Origin: Comamonas resistens
GTDB taxonomy: Bacteria > Pseudomonadota > Gammaproteobacteria > Burkholderiales > Burkholderiaceae_C
Assembly: GCF_030064165.1 (NCBI RefSeq)
Contig: NZ_CP125947.1
Span: 372,001-436,000, forward strand
Reading direction: 5' to 3'
Length of the DNA stretch: 64,000 nt
Shown: positions 55,798-64,000 of the stretch, piece by piece
How the letters are laid out: every line of letters begins with the position of its first letter
Numbering within the stretch: the stretch's first letter is position 1
Translations under genes and position numbers: made by a program
Notes under the pieces: model-generated
Seen by the model: only the letters and a program-made list of their open reading frames with translations
What the model was told of the DNA's origin: nothing
Database searches by the model: none

Positions 55798-56192
55798 AGA
55801 CCCATACCTCTCCTGTCATTCCTGCCGAAGTCGTTCAGGCCGGGCGCGACATTCTCCTGCGTGCCGTGTCCCCTGTGGAGGGGGTGCGCATCGCACTGCT
55901 GTGCACGCCCGATGGCTTTGAGATCACGGCGCTGCGCATTCGCAGCGAACTGCCAACCGAGCGCCTGTCCGCCATGGCGGGTTCGCTCATGGCCATGGCC
56001 AAGGCCGTGGCCAATGAAATCGGTCACAAGGACTGCAAGCGCCTGACTTTCGAAACGGAGTCGGGCACGGTGGTGTTCCAGGCAGTGGGCGGCCAGTTTC
56101 CGGCCGTGCTGTGCCTGGTTGTGGATCAGAACGCCTTGCTGGGCCGCGCACTCTGGGCGGCGGGTGAGGTCGCAACCGGGTTCATGCCCTGA
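55794..56192 (+). CDS. Roadblock/LC7-domain protein 1
   Basis: A 132-aa Roadblock fold protein (alpha-beta-beta-alpha-beta-beta-beta-alpha). Helix 1 is PAEVVQAGRDILLRAV, the strand pair is GVRIALLCTPDGFEITALR, helix 2 is ERLSAMAGSLMAMAKAVANEIG, and the later strands are RLTFETESGTVVFQAV and AVLCLVVD. Such proteins bind and regulate small GTPases as dimers (MglB type). The ATGA overlap with the GTPase gene implies equimolar coupled synthesis. It differs from the next Roadblock protein by the longer first helix. Confidence 0.85.
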   Translation: MKTHTSPVIPAEVVQAGRDILLRAVSPVEGVRIALLCTPDGFEITALRIRSELPTERLSAMAGSLMAMAKAVANEIGHKDCKRLTFETESGTVVFQAVGGQFPAVLCLVVDQNALLGRALWAAGEVATGFMP

Positions 56193-56276
56193 CAGGTGGT
56201 TGCGCTCGTTCTGAGTTTCAAAGTGTGCGCATTGTGCGTACGGGTTCCTGGGTTCGCATTTCTGAAAGGTGGATTT

Positions 56277-56636
56277 ATGGCCTCTATTCAAGATTCCCTG
56301 AACGCTTTGATGGCCGTGGAAGGCGCCATCTGTGCAGCCTTGGTGGACAGCACCAGCGGCATGCTGATGGGGGGCGCCGGCGGCGGCGTGGACATGGAGC
56401 TGGCTGCGGCGGGCAATACCGAAGTGGTGCGGGCCAAGCTCAAGACCATGCGTATGCTGAACCTGAACGACCAGATTGATGACATCCTGATCACGCTGGG
56501 CAAGCAATATCACATCATCCGCCCGGTGGCCGCCAACGAGGGTGTGTTCTTCTACCTGGTGCTGGACAAGAGTCGTTCCAACCTGGCCCTGGCCCGCCGC
56601 AAGACCATGGATGTGGAAAAGGAGCTCAAGCTCTGA
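56277..56636 (+). CDS. Roadblock/LC7-domain protein 2
   Basis: A 119-aa Roadblock protein. It begins MASIQDSLNALMAVEGAICAALVDSTSGMLMG (split over the first helix and strand pair), continues with KLKTMRMLNLNDQIDDILITLG and ends with FFYLVLDKSRSNLALARRK plus an acidic-basic tail. ATG 56277 has AAAGGTGGA upstream; the frame is open to 56196 without homology. It is 84 bases from the first Roadblock gene, so it may be made in different amounts. A terminator follows. Confidence 0.85.
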   Translation: MASIQDSLNALMAVEGAICAALVDSTSGMLMGGAGGGVDMELAAAGNTEVVRAKLKTMRMLNLNDQIDDILITLGKQYHIIRPVAANEGVFFYLVLDKSRSNLALARRKTMDVEKELKL

Positions 56637-56660
56637 GTGCCTGAGCCCTTTGCCAGCCCC

Positions 56661-56690
56661 AAGCCTGCCTTGTGCAGGCTTTGTTGTTTG
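56661..56690 (+). terminator. Terminator of the GTPase/Roadblock operon
   Basis: AAGCCTGC (56661-56668) pairs with GCAGGCTT (56674-56681) across the loop CTTGT; TGTTGTTTG follows. The 13-base core CTGCCTTGTGCAG is identical to that of the rpoC terminator. Confidence 0.75.
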
Positions 56691-56811
56691 CTGCGTCCTG
56701 TGGGGATGTGCTTGAGCCGAGCAGATGGCCTGGACCTCGTGCGGCGCGAGGTCTGTCTGCAGATAATTTCAGGTGCCCACCGGGCCGAAATGAGCAAGCA
56801 CCGTTCACAAT

Positions 56812-57768
56812 TTGCCGGTGCTGTCTGTTCTTCTCATCACCTTTCCCTTTTTTGCGCTGGTGGCCTGCGGCTTCTTGGCGACCTGGCGCGGCGTGCTGCC
56901 GCAGGCCGCCATTCCGGGGCTCAACGCTTTTGTGCTGTACTTTGCCTTGCCCTGCATGCTGTACCGCTTCGGCGCGCAGACGCCGATTCACCAGTTGCTC
57001 GATATCAACGTCACCCTGGTCTATCTGTGCTGTGCGGCGCTGATGGTGGGCGCGACCGTGCTGTTGACACGCAAGCGCCTGGGCTGGAACGACGCGGCAT
57101 TCGGTGCACTGGTTGCCGCCTTCCCCAACACCGGCTTCATGGGCGTGCCCATGCTGGCCGCCCTGCTGGGCGCGCAAAGTGCTGGGCCGGTGATCGTGAC
57201 CATGGCCATAGACATGGTTGTCACCACCTCGGCCTGCATTGCGCTGTCGCGCCTGGATCTGGCGGGCGGGCAGGGCATCTGGCCGGCGGTGCGCAACTCG
57301 CTCAGGGGCATGGCCTCCAACCCCATGCCCTGGTCCATCTTGCTGGGCGGTCTGGCCTCGGCCATGGGCTGGGTATTGCCAGGCCCGGTGGACAAAACCG
57401 TGGCCATGCTGGCAGGGGCCGCATCGCCCGTCGCACTGTTCACCATAGGCGCGGTGCTGGCGCGCTCGCAGATGAATAGCCATGAGCGCGTGGCTGCTGT
57501 GGACTATGTGCCGATTGCACTGGCAAAACTCATCATCCACCCGCTGCTGGTCTGGGCTGCGGGCATGGCGGCGATTGCACTGGGCATGCCGTTGCAGCAC
57601 GATACTCTGGTCGTGCTGGTGCTGCTGGCCGCGCTGCCATCGGCCAGCAATGTCTCGCTGCTGACCGAGCGCTACGGCGCCCACAGCGGCCGCGTGGCCC
57701 GCATCATTCTGGTCTCGACCAGTCTGGCTTTCCTGAGCTTCTCCGCCACCGTGGCGCTGATGACTTGA
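56812..57768 (+). CDS. AEC-family transporter (auxin efflux carrier type)
   Basis: A 318-aa membrane protein with about ten helices in two inverted halves. Typical AEC phrases are LITFPFFALVACGFLA at the start, FVLYFALPCMLYRF, AFPNTGFMGVPML near residue 105, NPMPWSILLGGLA and LAALPSASNVSLL near the end. Family members export or import carboxylates such as malonate or malate. The frame starts with TTG 56812 or GTG 56818 because an in-frame stop lies at 56791; no ATG is available. It is downstream of the Roadblock operon terminator and probably a separate unit. Confidence 0.87.
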   Translation: MPVLSVLLITFPFFALVACGFLATWRGVLPQAAIPGLNAFVLYFALPCMLYRFGAQTPIHQLLDINVTLVYLCCAALMVGATVLLTRKRLGWNDAAFGALVAAFPNTGFMGVPMLAALLGAQSAGPVIVTMAIDMVVTTSACIALSRLDLAGGQGIWPAVRNSLRGMASNPMPWSILLGGLASAMGWVLPGPVDKTVAMLAGAASPVALFTIGAVLARSQMNSHERVAAVDYVPIALAKLIIHPLLVWAAGMAAIALGMPLQHDTLVVLVLLAALPSASNVSLLTERYGAHSGRVARIILVSTSLAFLSFSATVALMT

Positions 57769-57776
57769 TAAAAAAT

Positions 57777-57817
57777 AATAGCGGCTTGCGCTTTCTCAGT
57801 AAGCGAAAACCGCTGTT
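57777..57817. repeat. Compact family B palindrome after AEC gene
   Basis: AATAGCGGCTTGCGCTT (57777-57793) faces AAGCGAAAACCGCTGTT (57801-57817) across 7 bases, with 14 of 17 arm positions paired and TTTTG following. It could terminate the AEC transcript. Confidence 0.7.
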
Positions 57818-57840
57818 TTGATGGCTATTCTCTGAGCTGC

Positions 57841-57945
57841 GCCGGGTTCCCTAAAGGCTGCCAAGGGCTCAAAACGAAAGCCCGGTAGCCACCGAGGTTC
57901 AACGACTGCCGATGATGTTCAAGGCCATCGAAACGGCAGGCAGCA
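57841..57945. ncRNA. Candidate structured RNA with two stable hairpins
   Basis: In a 273-base gene-free stretch, GGCTGCC and GGGCT (57856-57869) pair with AGCCC and GGTAGCC (57879-57890), giving 12 bp with an AA bulge and a CAAAACGAA loop. A second hairpin pairs CTGCCG (57906-57911) with CGGCAG (57934-57939) and has an inner GATG/CATC. I could match it to no riboswitch or sRNA class I know. The strand is undetermined. Confidence 0.25.
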
Positions 57946-58041
57946 TCTTTCTTCAAGTTACAAACACCGAGTCAACGCCCCAAAAAATTCCTCGTTAAAG
58001 AGACTAAGCATGGCGAGTGCCATAGCCCTGAAAGTCACTTG

Positions 58042-58368
58042 ATGAATTACACGTCACTCTCGCTGTTTGCCGCCCTTGCCTTGGCTTCGGTGCCAGGTCA
58101 TGCAGAGGTCTATGTGGGTATAGGCTATGGTGCTCCGGCTCCTTACGTGGCCGCACCTTCCCCGTCGTACTACTACGCGTCACCGCCCGTTCAATACGGG
58201 CCGCCACCGGTTCAATACCTGCCGCGGCCGGTCTATGCCCCTCGACCCTTGATCGTGGCGCCGCCGCCAGAAGCTGTTCCGGATTGGCGCTGGCGCGAAG
58301 ATGGCCGACGTTGGAACCGATGGGAACGACACCATCATCGAGGCTGGCGTGAGGATGACGATGATTGA
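58042..58368 (+). CDS. Small secreted Pro/Tyr-rich protein
   Basis: A 108-aa protein with a signal peptide (MNYTSLSLFAALALASVPGHA). The mature part is low complexity: Pro-, Tyr- and Ala-rich (PSPSYYYASPPVQYGPPPVQ with a second PPVQY unit), then a basic, Trp- and His-rich end (DWRWREDGRRWNRWERHHHR) with DDDD at the C-terminus. The role is unknown; such proteins are often envelope-exposed or metal-binding. ATG 58042 is preferred over the TTG one codon before. Confidence 0.6.
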   Translation: MNYTSLSLFAALALASVPGHAEVYVGIGYGAPAPYVAAPSPSYYYASPPVQYGPPPVQYLPRPVYAPRPLIVAPPPEAVPDWRWREDGRRWNRWERHHHRGWREDDDD

Positions 58369-58555
58369 CGTAAGTCCAGGCGTCGGCACTTGACTCAGGT
58401 GCCTGGAAGATGTCCCGGGATCGCGGCTGGGGGCCGCTCCTGGACGCTCTTCGACTGTCACAGAGCCGCCGAAGCACGAAGCTGATCTGCACAAACCGGC
58501 GGTTGACGGCAGTCATTCATCAGCAGCGAATCAGCCATATGGCCATCAGCCCGGG

Positions 58556-59326
58556 TTACCACGATGTCGCCATGAAGTTTGATGGCTTGCTCCCGAGCTT
58601 CTTGCGAAACATGGTGGAGAAGGCGCCAGGGCTGTCATAGCCCAGTTGCAGCGCCACCGTTGTCACCGGGTCACCGGCTCCCAGTCTGGCCATCGCATAA
58701 AGAAGACAGGCCTGGCTTCTCCACTCTGCAAATGACATTCCGGTTTGCGCGCGAAAGAACCGGCTGAAGCTGCGTTCACTCTGGTGCAACTGCTGTGCCC
58801 AGGCCAGTGGCGACAAGCGCATGTCGGGCTGGTGAAGAAAAGCCATGCATAAAGTCGCCAGTCGTTCATCTCGAGGCACAGGCGCAAAGAATGGCAATGC
58901 TGCTGCGCGACCGACCTCGAGCAGCAAGAGCGACATCAGCGCACCATCGCGACCGCGCTCGTCATACAACGCTGGCAAGTCGATAGCTTCGATCAGCAGC
59001 TGCCGCAGCAAGGGGGACACGGCCAGCACCTCGCAATGCGATTGGCTTCTTGGTACCTCGTCAGGCTCGATGTAGAGGCTTCGTGTGTTGACTCCCACCA
59101 TCTTCACCCTGTGCGGCTTGCCTGCTGGAATCCACACCCCACAGTGTGGCGGTATCACCCAGGCGCCGTCGTCGGAACCGACCTCCATCAATCCGGTTGC
59201 ACCATAGAGAAACTGTGCGCGGCGGTGGCTATGGGTGTCCAGAACGGTGCCAGGCGCATAGTCGGTGCCAATGGCCACAACGGCGCGCGGTGTGGCATCG
59301 AGTGAGTTCAGTGATTGGTTGCGCAC
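58556..59326 (-). CDS. AraC-family transcriptional regulator with cupin sensor domain
   Basis: A 256-aa regulator. The N-terminal cupin (LDTHSHRRAQFLYGATGLMEV, WVIPPHCGVWIPAGKPHRV) is followed by the C-terminal AraC double helix-turn-helix (LSPLAWAQQLHQSERSFSRFFRAQTGMSF, VTTVALQLGYDSPGAFSTMFRK). GTG 59326 gives an ordinary cupin start; the open extension to ATG 59404 would overlap the upstream region of the divergent transporter gene. The arrangement suggests it controls that TSUP exporter. Confidence 0.88.
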   Translation of the reverse strand: MRNQSLNSLDATPRAVVAIGTDYAPGTVLDTHSHRRAQFLYGATGLMEVGSDDGAWVIPPHCGVWIPAGKPHRVKMVGVNTRSLYIEPDEVPRSQSHCEVLAVSPLLRQLLIEAIDLPALYDERGRDGALMSLLLLEVGRAAALPFFAPVPRDERLATLCMAFLHQPDMRLSPLAWAQQLHQSERSFSRFFRAQTGMSFAEWRSQACLLYAMARLGAGDPVTTVALQLGYDSPGAFSTMFRKKLGSKPSNFMATSW

Positions 59327-59427
59327 AGCGAGACTGCAAAGCGTGAATGGCCGAAATGCAAATATTGTTGGCCAAACATCGAAAGCGCGCCAGTTCAGAG
59401 CCATTTACTGTGACGGCTCCTGCATCC

Positions 59428-60255
59428 ATGGAGTTTTTCGTGTCCTTGTATTTGCTGTTGGCCGTCTGCGGTTGTGTGACGGGCGTTACCACCGTTCTGT
59501 TTGGTTTTGGTGGCGGGTTCGTGGTGGTGCCGCTGCTGTTTCGCATATTGTCCACCTCGAGCGGCCCAGGCAGTGCGGCGGGGCAGTCGGCCATGCAGAT
59601 TGCCGTTGCCACATCCACTTGCGTGATGGTCTTTGGTGCGCTTCTGGCAACCTGGCGCCACCAGCGGGCAGGAACCGTGGATTGGGTGAGCGTCAGGCCA
59701 TTGCTGGGTCCTATTGGCGCCGGGGCGATACTGGGCGCGCTTGCGGCAAGCCTTGTTCAAAGCGAATGGCTGCGCTGGGCGTTTGCGGCATACCTGATGC
59801 TGACCATTCTGGACTGCTGGCTGAGGCCTGGATTTCTTGCCCAGCCCACAACCAAGCAGCGCCGCCCTGGGGCACTGGCGAATACGCTGTCCGGACTGGT
59901 GATCGGGTGGGTTGCCGCATTGCTGGGAGTCGGCGGTAGCGTGATGACCGTTCCCCTGATGCGCCGCCGTGGAATTGAAATGACAAGAGCTACCGCCATG
60001 GCGAATCCGCTATCGCTGCCGGTCGCGCTGGCGGGAACAGCAACCTACATCGCCCTTTCCACGCAATCTCCTTTAGCGCCTGGGGAGTGGCATCTCGGCT
60101 ATATCGACATACGAGCCGCTGCTGTGCTCGTGGTCGGCTCTTGGATCGGTATCCGTGCCGCATCGCTGTGGATTGGTCGTATTCCAGACCGAGTTCACGC
60201 GAAGGTCTATTTGGGGCTGTTGATCGCCGTCTTTTTGGCGATGGTGACCACATGA
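59428..60255 (+). CDS. TSUP-family (TauE/SafE) membrane transporter
   Basis: A 275-aa protein with eight or so membrane helices in two repeats. The N-terminal half has CVTGVTTVLFGFGGGFVVVPLL and the C-terminal half the matching VIGWVAALLGVGGSVMTVPLM; this duplicated GxGGG/GVGGS motif is typical of the TauE/SafE family, which exports sulfite, sulfoacetate or other organic anions. ATG 59428 is chosen; the frame is open to 59347. It is divergent from the AraC gene and ends at a perfect terminator. Confidence 0.87.
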   Translation: MEFFVSLYLLLAVCGCVTGVTTVLFGFGGGFVVVPLLFRILSTSSGPGSAAGQSAMQIAVATSTCVMVFGALLATWRHQRAGTVDWVSVRPLLGPIGAGAILGALAASLVQSEWLRWAFAAYLMLTILDCWLRPGFLAQPTTKQRRPGALANTLSGLVIGWVAALLGVGGSVMTVPLMRRRGIEMTRATAMANPLSLPVALAGTATYIALSTQSPLAPGEWHLGYIDIRAAAVLVVGSWIGIRAASLWIGRIPDRVHAKVYLGLLIAVFLAMVTT

Positions 60256-60271
60256 GGCCCGAGCCAAAAGC

Positions 60272-60315
60272 AAAACGTCTTGCGCAGGCGACACCTGCGC
60301 AAGACGTTTTCAATA
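60272..60315 (+). terminator. Perfect 17-bp terminator hairpin
   Basis: AAAACGTCTTGCGCAGG (60272-60288) pairs without mismatch with CCTGCGCAAGACGTTTT (60294-60310) across the loop CGACA. The A-run/T-run ends make it usable from both strands. Confidence 0.93.
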
Positions 60316-60330
60316 TCCAAACCAACCCTG

Positions 60331-60395
60331 TCATCCCCTTCCCTAGCGCGCAGCGCGTAGAGAGAGGGGGAAGGCGCGTCCGCGCCTCAGGGGGA
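60331..60395 (-). repeat. GC-rich post-stop repeat (family A), copy 7, truncated
   Basis: On the minus strand it begins CCCCCTGAGGCGCGGACGC six bases after the asparaginase stop, continues CTTCCCCCTCTCTC and stops before the GCGGCCC...GCTCG block present in the longer copies. Confidence 0.78.
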
Positions 60396-60400
60396 TTGGA

Positions 60401-61717
<1,317 letters not shown>

Positions 61718-63895
61718 TTAGATGCTCAGCGGGTCCACATCCACCAGCCAGCGCACCAGCGGCCTGTGCTCGGGCAGGCCGCGCAGCCAGTGCAGATATT
61801 GCTGCCAGGCGTTCAGAAAGCGCAGCAGGGCGCTGCGGTTGCCGGCCTCCAGCAGCATCTGGGCACGCTCCACATTGGCCACGCGCTGCACCGCCATGGG
61901 GATGGGGGGATAGATGAACACTTCGTCCAGATGGGGCAGGGCGGCATCGCGTGCGACCTGGGTGGCGGCACTCAGAAAAGCCTGTGCGGCTTCCTGGCTG
62001 CGTGCATCGGCGCGGACTATGGCCTGGAAAGCATAGGGCGGCATGCCCGCGTCCAGGCGCTCCTGCAATTGCTGTCTGGCAAAGGCGGGATAGTCATGCT
62101 TGCGCAGCGCTGTGTAGACGGCGTTTTGCGGATCATGGGTCTGAATCCACATCTCGGGATGACTGCCCTGGGCCTTGACATACTGGGCGTCACGTCCCGC
62201 CCGGCCAGCCGCTTGCATCAGCAGGCAGAACAGGCGTTCGGGCGCGCGATAGTCGCTGGAGTACAAGGCGCTGTCGGGCTGCACGGCGGCGACCAGCGTG
62301 ATGCGCCGGAAGTCATGGCCCTTGGCCACCATCTGCGTGCCGACCAGCACATCCACATCGCCGGCATGCACCTGGGCCAGTTGCTCTTCCAGGCTGCCCT
62401 TGGCCTTGGTGGTGTCGGCGTCTATGCGTGCCACGCGAGCAGGGTCCCCATCGGGGCGCTGCACATTGCGCAGCAGCCGCTCCAGCTCTTCCTGCAGCTG
62501 CTCCGTGCCTTTGCCCAGCGGCAGAATGTCGGGGTTGCCGCAGCTGGGGCAGGCAAAGGGCACGCGCTGGGTAAAGCCGCAGTGGTGGCAGCGCAGCGTG
62601 CGGTCGCCCTTGTGGAAGACCTGGTGGGCGCTGCAATGCGGGCAGTCGCTTTTCCAGTTGCAGTCGGCGCAGAACAGCACGGGGGCAAAGCCGCGGCGGT
62701 TCAGCAGAACCAGGCTTTGTTCGCCGCGCTGCACGCGCTCGGTGATGGCGTCCATCAGCGGCGGTGAGAATACGGCTCGTTTGGGCTGCTGGGTCATATC
62801 GACCAGCCGCACCTTGGGCAGCGATGCCGTGCCTGAGCCGGTCGCGCCTATGCGGCTGGGCATATTGAGGCGCAGATAGCGGCCCACCTCGGGGTCGGAT
62901 GCGTGCCAGCTCTCCAGCGAAGGCGTGGCGCTGCCCAGAATCACCTTGGCTCCGGTATCGCGCCCGCGCCAGATGGCCAGATCGCGTGCCGAGTAGCGCG
63001 CACCCTCCTGCTGCTTGTAGCTGGCGTCATGCTCCTCGTCGACCACGATTAGCGTCAGCTGCGGCAGGCTGGCAAAAATCGCCATGCGCGTGCCCAGCAC
63101 AATGCGGGCTTGGCCCATGTGGGCGGCCAGCCAGCTTTTGAGACGCTGCGGGTTGGTCATGCCGCTGTGCATGCTGACTACGGACTCCTTGCCGTACCGG
63201 GGCGCAAAGCGGCCGACAAAACGCTCTTCCAGCTGGGGCGTGAGATTGATCTCGGGCACCATCACCAGCACCTGGGCCTCGGGGTTGGCATCGAGCACGG
63301 CCTGTGCGGCGCGCAGATAGACCTCGGTCTTGCCGCTGCCCGTGCTGCCGTAGAGCAAAAAGGGGCCGGAGTTTTGCTCTATTTGCTCGAAAACCAAGGA
63401 CTGTTCTGCGCTGAGTGCTACCAAATCAGGTGTTGCTGCAGCTTGTGCTTTTGCCGGCTCGGCGGCCTCGGCAATCGCTGGTTCCTGCTTCAGGGCGGCT
63501 TTCTTGCTCTTGGGTTTGGCAGGCTTGGGTGGAGCCAGGCGGCGCGCCAGCTGTTCGGGCGTCATGTCGCGCAACTGAGGCGGCAGCGCAGTGACGGCGA
63601 TCTCGCCCACGCTGCGTTGGTAGTAATGGGCGGCAAAGCCGACCAGGCGCCGCCAGTTACGGCTCAACGGGGGAATTTCCCTCAGCACGGCAGCGATGGA
63701 GCGCAGTTCCACGCCTTCGGGAAGGCCATCGGGCGCGGAAGGCGCATCCCACACCACTCCTAGCAGTTCCCGTTTGCCCAGCGGCACCCGCACCAGGGTG
63801 CCGGGAAGCAGAGGCTCGTCACTGCGGTAGCTCAGCAGTTCCCCCACGGCGCTGTGGGCAGGCGTCTGAACGGCGACGTTGACGATGTGAGACAT
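61718..63895 (-). CDS. priA: Primosomal protein N' (replication restart helicase PriA)
   Basis: A 725-aa superfamily 2 helicase that reloads the replisome at stalled forks. The N-terminal 3'-DNA-binding domain (VNVAVQTPAHSAVGELLSY, LVRVPLGKRELLGVVWD) is followed by an Ala/Lys/Pro-rich linker (residues 120-165). Walker A is GSTGSGKTEVYL with K189, and the DEEH box is IVVDEEHDASYKQQ. The two zinc sites start at C409: CADCNWKSDCPHC, then CHHCG and CPSCGN. Motifs V and VI are GTQMVAKGHDF and QAAGRAGR. ATG 63895 gives the standard start. Nothing could be assigned to the last 105 bases of the window. Confidence 0.97.
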   Translation of the reverse strand: MSHIVNVAVQTPAHSAVGELLSYRSDEPLLPGTLVRVPLGKRELLGVVWDAPSAPDGLPEGVELRSIAAVLREIPPLSRNWRRLVGFAAHYYQRSVGEIAVTALPPQLRDMTPEQLARRLAPPKPAKPKSKKAALKQEPAIAEAAEPAKAQAAATPDLVALSAEQSLVFEQIEQNSGPFLLYGSTGSGKTEVYLRAAQAVLDANPEAQVLVMVPEINLTPQLEERFVGRFAPRYGKESVVSMHSGMTNPQRLKSWLAAHMGQARIVLGTRMAIFASLPQLTLIVVDEEHDASYKQQEGARYSARDLAIWRGRDTGAKVILGSATPSLESWHASDPEVGRYLRLNMPSRIGATGSGTASLPKVRLVDMTQQPKRAVFSPPLMDAITERVQRGEQSLVLLNRRGFAPVLFCADCNWKSDCPHCSAHQVFHKGDRTLRCHHCGFTQRVPFACPSCGNPDILPLGKGTEQLQEELERLLRNVQRPDGDPARVARIDADTTKAKGSLEEQLAQVHAGDVDVLVGTQMVAKGHDFRRITLVAAVQPDSALYSSDYRAPERLFCLLMQAAGRAGRDAQYVKAQGSHPEMWIQTHDPQNAVYTALRKHDYPAFARQQLQERLDAGMPPYAFQAIVRADARSQEAAQAFLSAATQVARDAALPHLDEVFIYPPIPMAVQRVANVERAQMLLEAGNRSALLRFLNAWQQYLHWLRGLPEHRPLVRWLVDVDPLSI

Positions 63896-64000
63896 GGGCG
63901 AGAGGTGGGGGAAAGAGCGGGTGCTTGTCGGTCAGCCTGACTGCTGGCACAGGAGCTATAGCAGATTTTGATGCTGCTGCAGGCTTTGCGGCTTGTGGAT

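Noticed and set aside
56637..57479. A 280-codon plus-strand frame overlapping the AEC transporter
   Set aside because: It lies in another frame from the transporter, is Arg/Gly-rich without membrane segments, and runs through the Roadblock operon terminator.
57856..57890. Riboswitch call for the hairpin (cyclic-di-GMP, guanidine or fluoride type)
   Set aside because: None of the conserved nucleotides of these classes was found, so only a generic structured-RNA candidate is reported.

Overview
The window is a dense, GC-rich chromosomal segment of a betaproteobacterium of the family Comamonadaceae, most likely Comamonas (for example the C. testosteroni group). The evidence is the protein style, the Bug-type solute receptors, an anthranilate-CoA catabolic cluster and two dispersed intergenic repeat families that I associate with this family. 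The genus is an inference, because no 16S rRNA gene is present. No phage, insertion sequence, CRISPR array or replication origin was seen.

Layout. 1-2913: 3' part of rpoC with its terminator. 3127-8141: rsmB, a DUF4390 gene and an NtrY/NtrX-like two-component pair. 8174-8572: two identical tRNA-Phe genes, each with its own promoter and terminator. 9283-18763: recC-recB-recD with ATGA overlaps. 18801-20156 (minus): ferredoxin, VOC protein, GST. 20267-23630: copper-related DUF2946 and PCuAC genes, a PhaM-like granule protein and a FIST protein. 23882-29249 (minus): a fused CMD/AhpD protein with a flavoprotein oxidoreductase, a Bug receptor, a YXWGXW protein and an XRE regulator, the last divergent from a ceramidase-like gene. 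30268-35706: MFS-PlsC fusion, DUF3047, and a three-gene envelope operon (STM0539-like, DUF2145, zinc-ribbon membrane protein). 35735-38941: Bug receptor and arylsulfotransferase-like gene, divergent from a LysR gene. 39004-41249: tgt, universal stress protein and an unknown gene.

41336-50144 is a catabolic island. A MarR regulator is divergent from a 774-aa monooxygenase/reductase fusion, SDR, enoyl-CoA hydratase, acyl-CoA dehydrogenase, aromatic acid-CoA ligase, hotdog thioesterase and RidA-like protein. This matches aerobic 2-aminobenzoate metabolism through CoA thioesters. The ligase would make 2-aminobenzoyl-CoA, the fusion would hydroxylate and reduce the ring, and the remaining enzymes would carry out beta-oxidation-like steps. 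50378-54214 (minus) holds pldA, a small secreted protein and rep. 54500-56636 is a four-gene operon with a small Ras-like GTPase and two Roadblock/LC7 proteins. 56812-63895 holds an AEC transporter, a small secreted protein, an AraC/TSUP divergent pair, periplasmic L-asparaginase and priA.

The points most worth a second look are the GTPase/Roadblock operon with its degenerate G4 motif, a GC-rich repeat placed directly after stop codons (three copies split the catabolic operon and one copy supplies a stop codon), a second palindromic repeat that encodes part of a signal peptide at 52132, and an unexplained two-hairpin stretch at 57841-57945.
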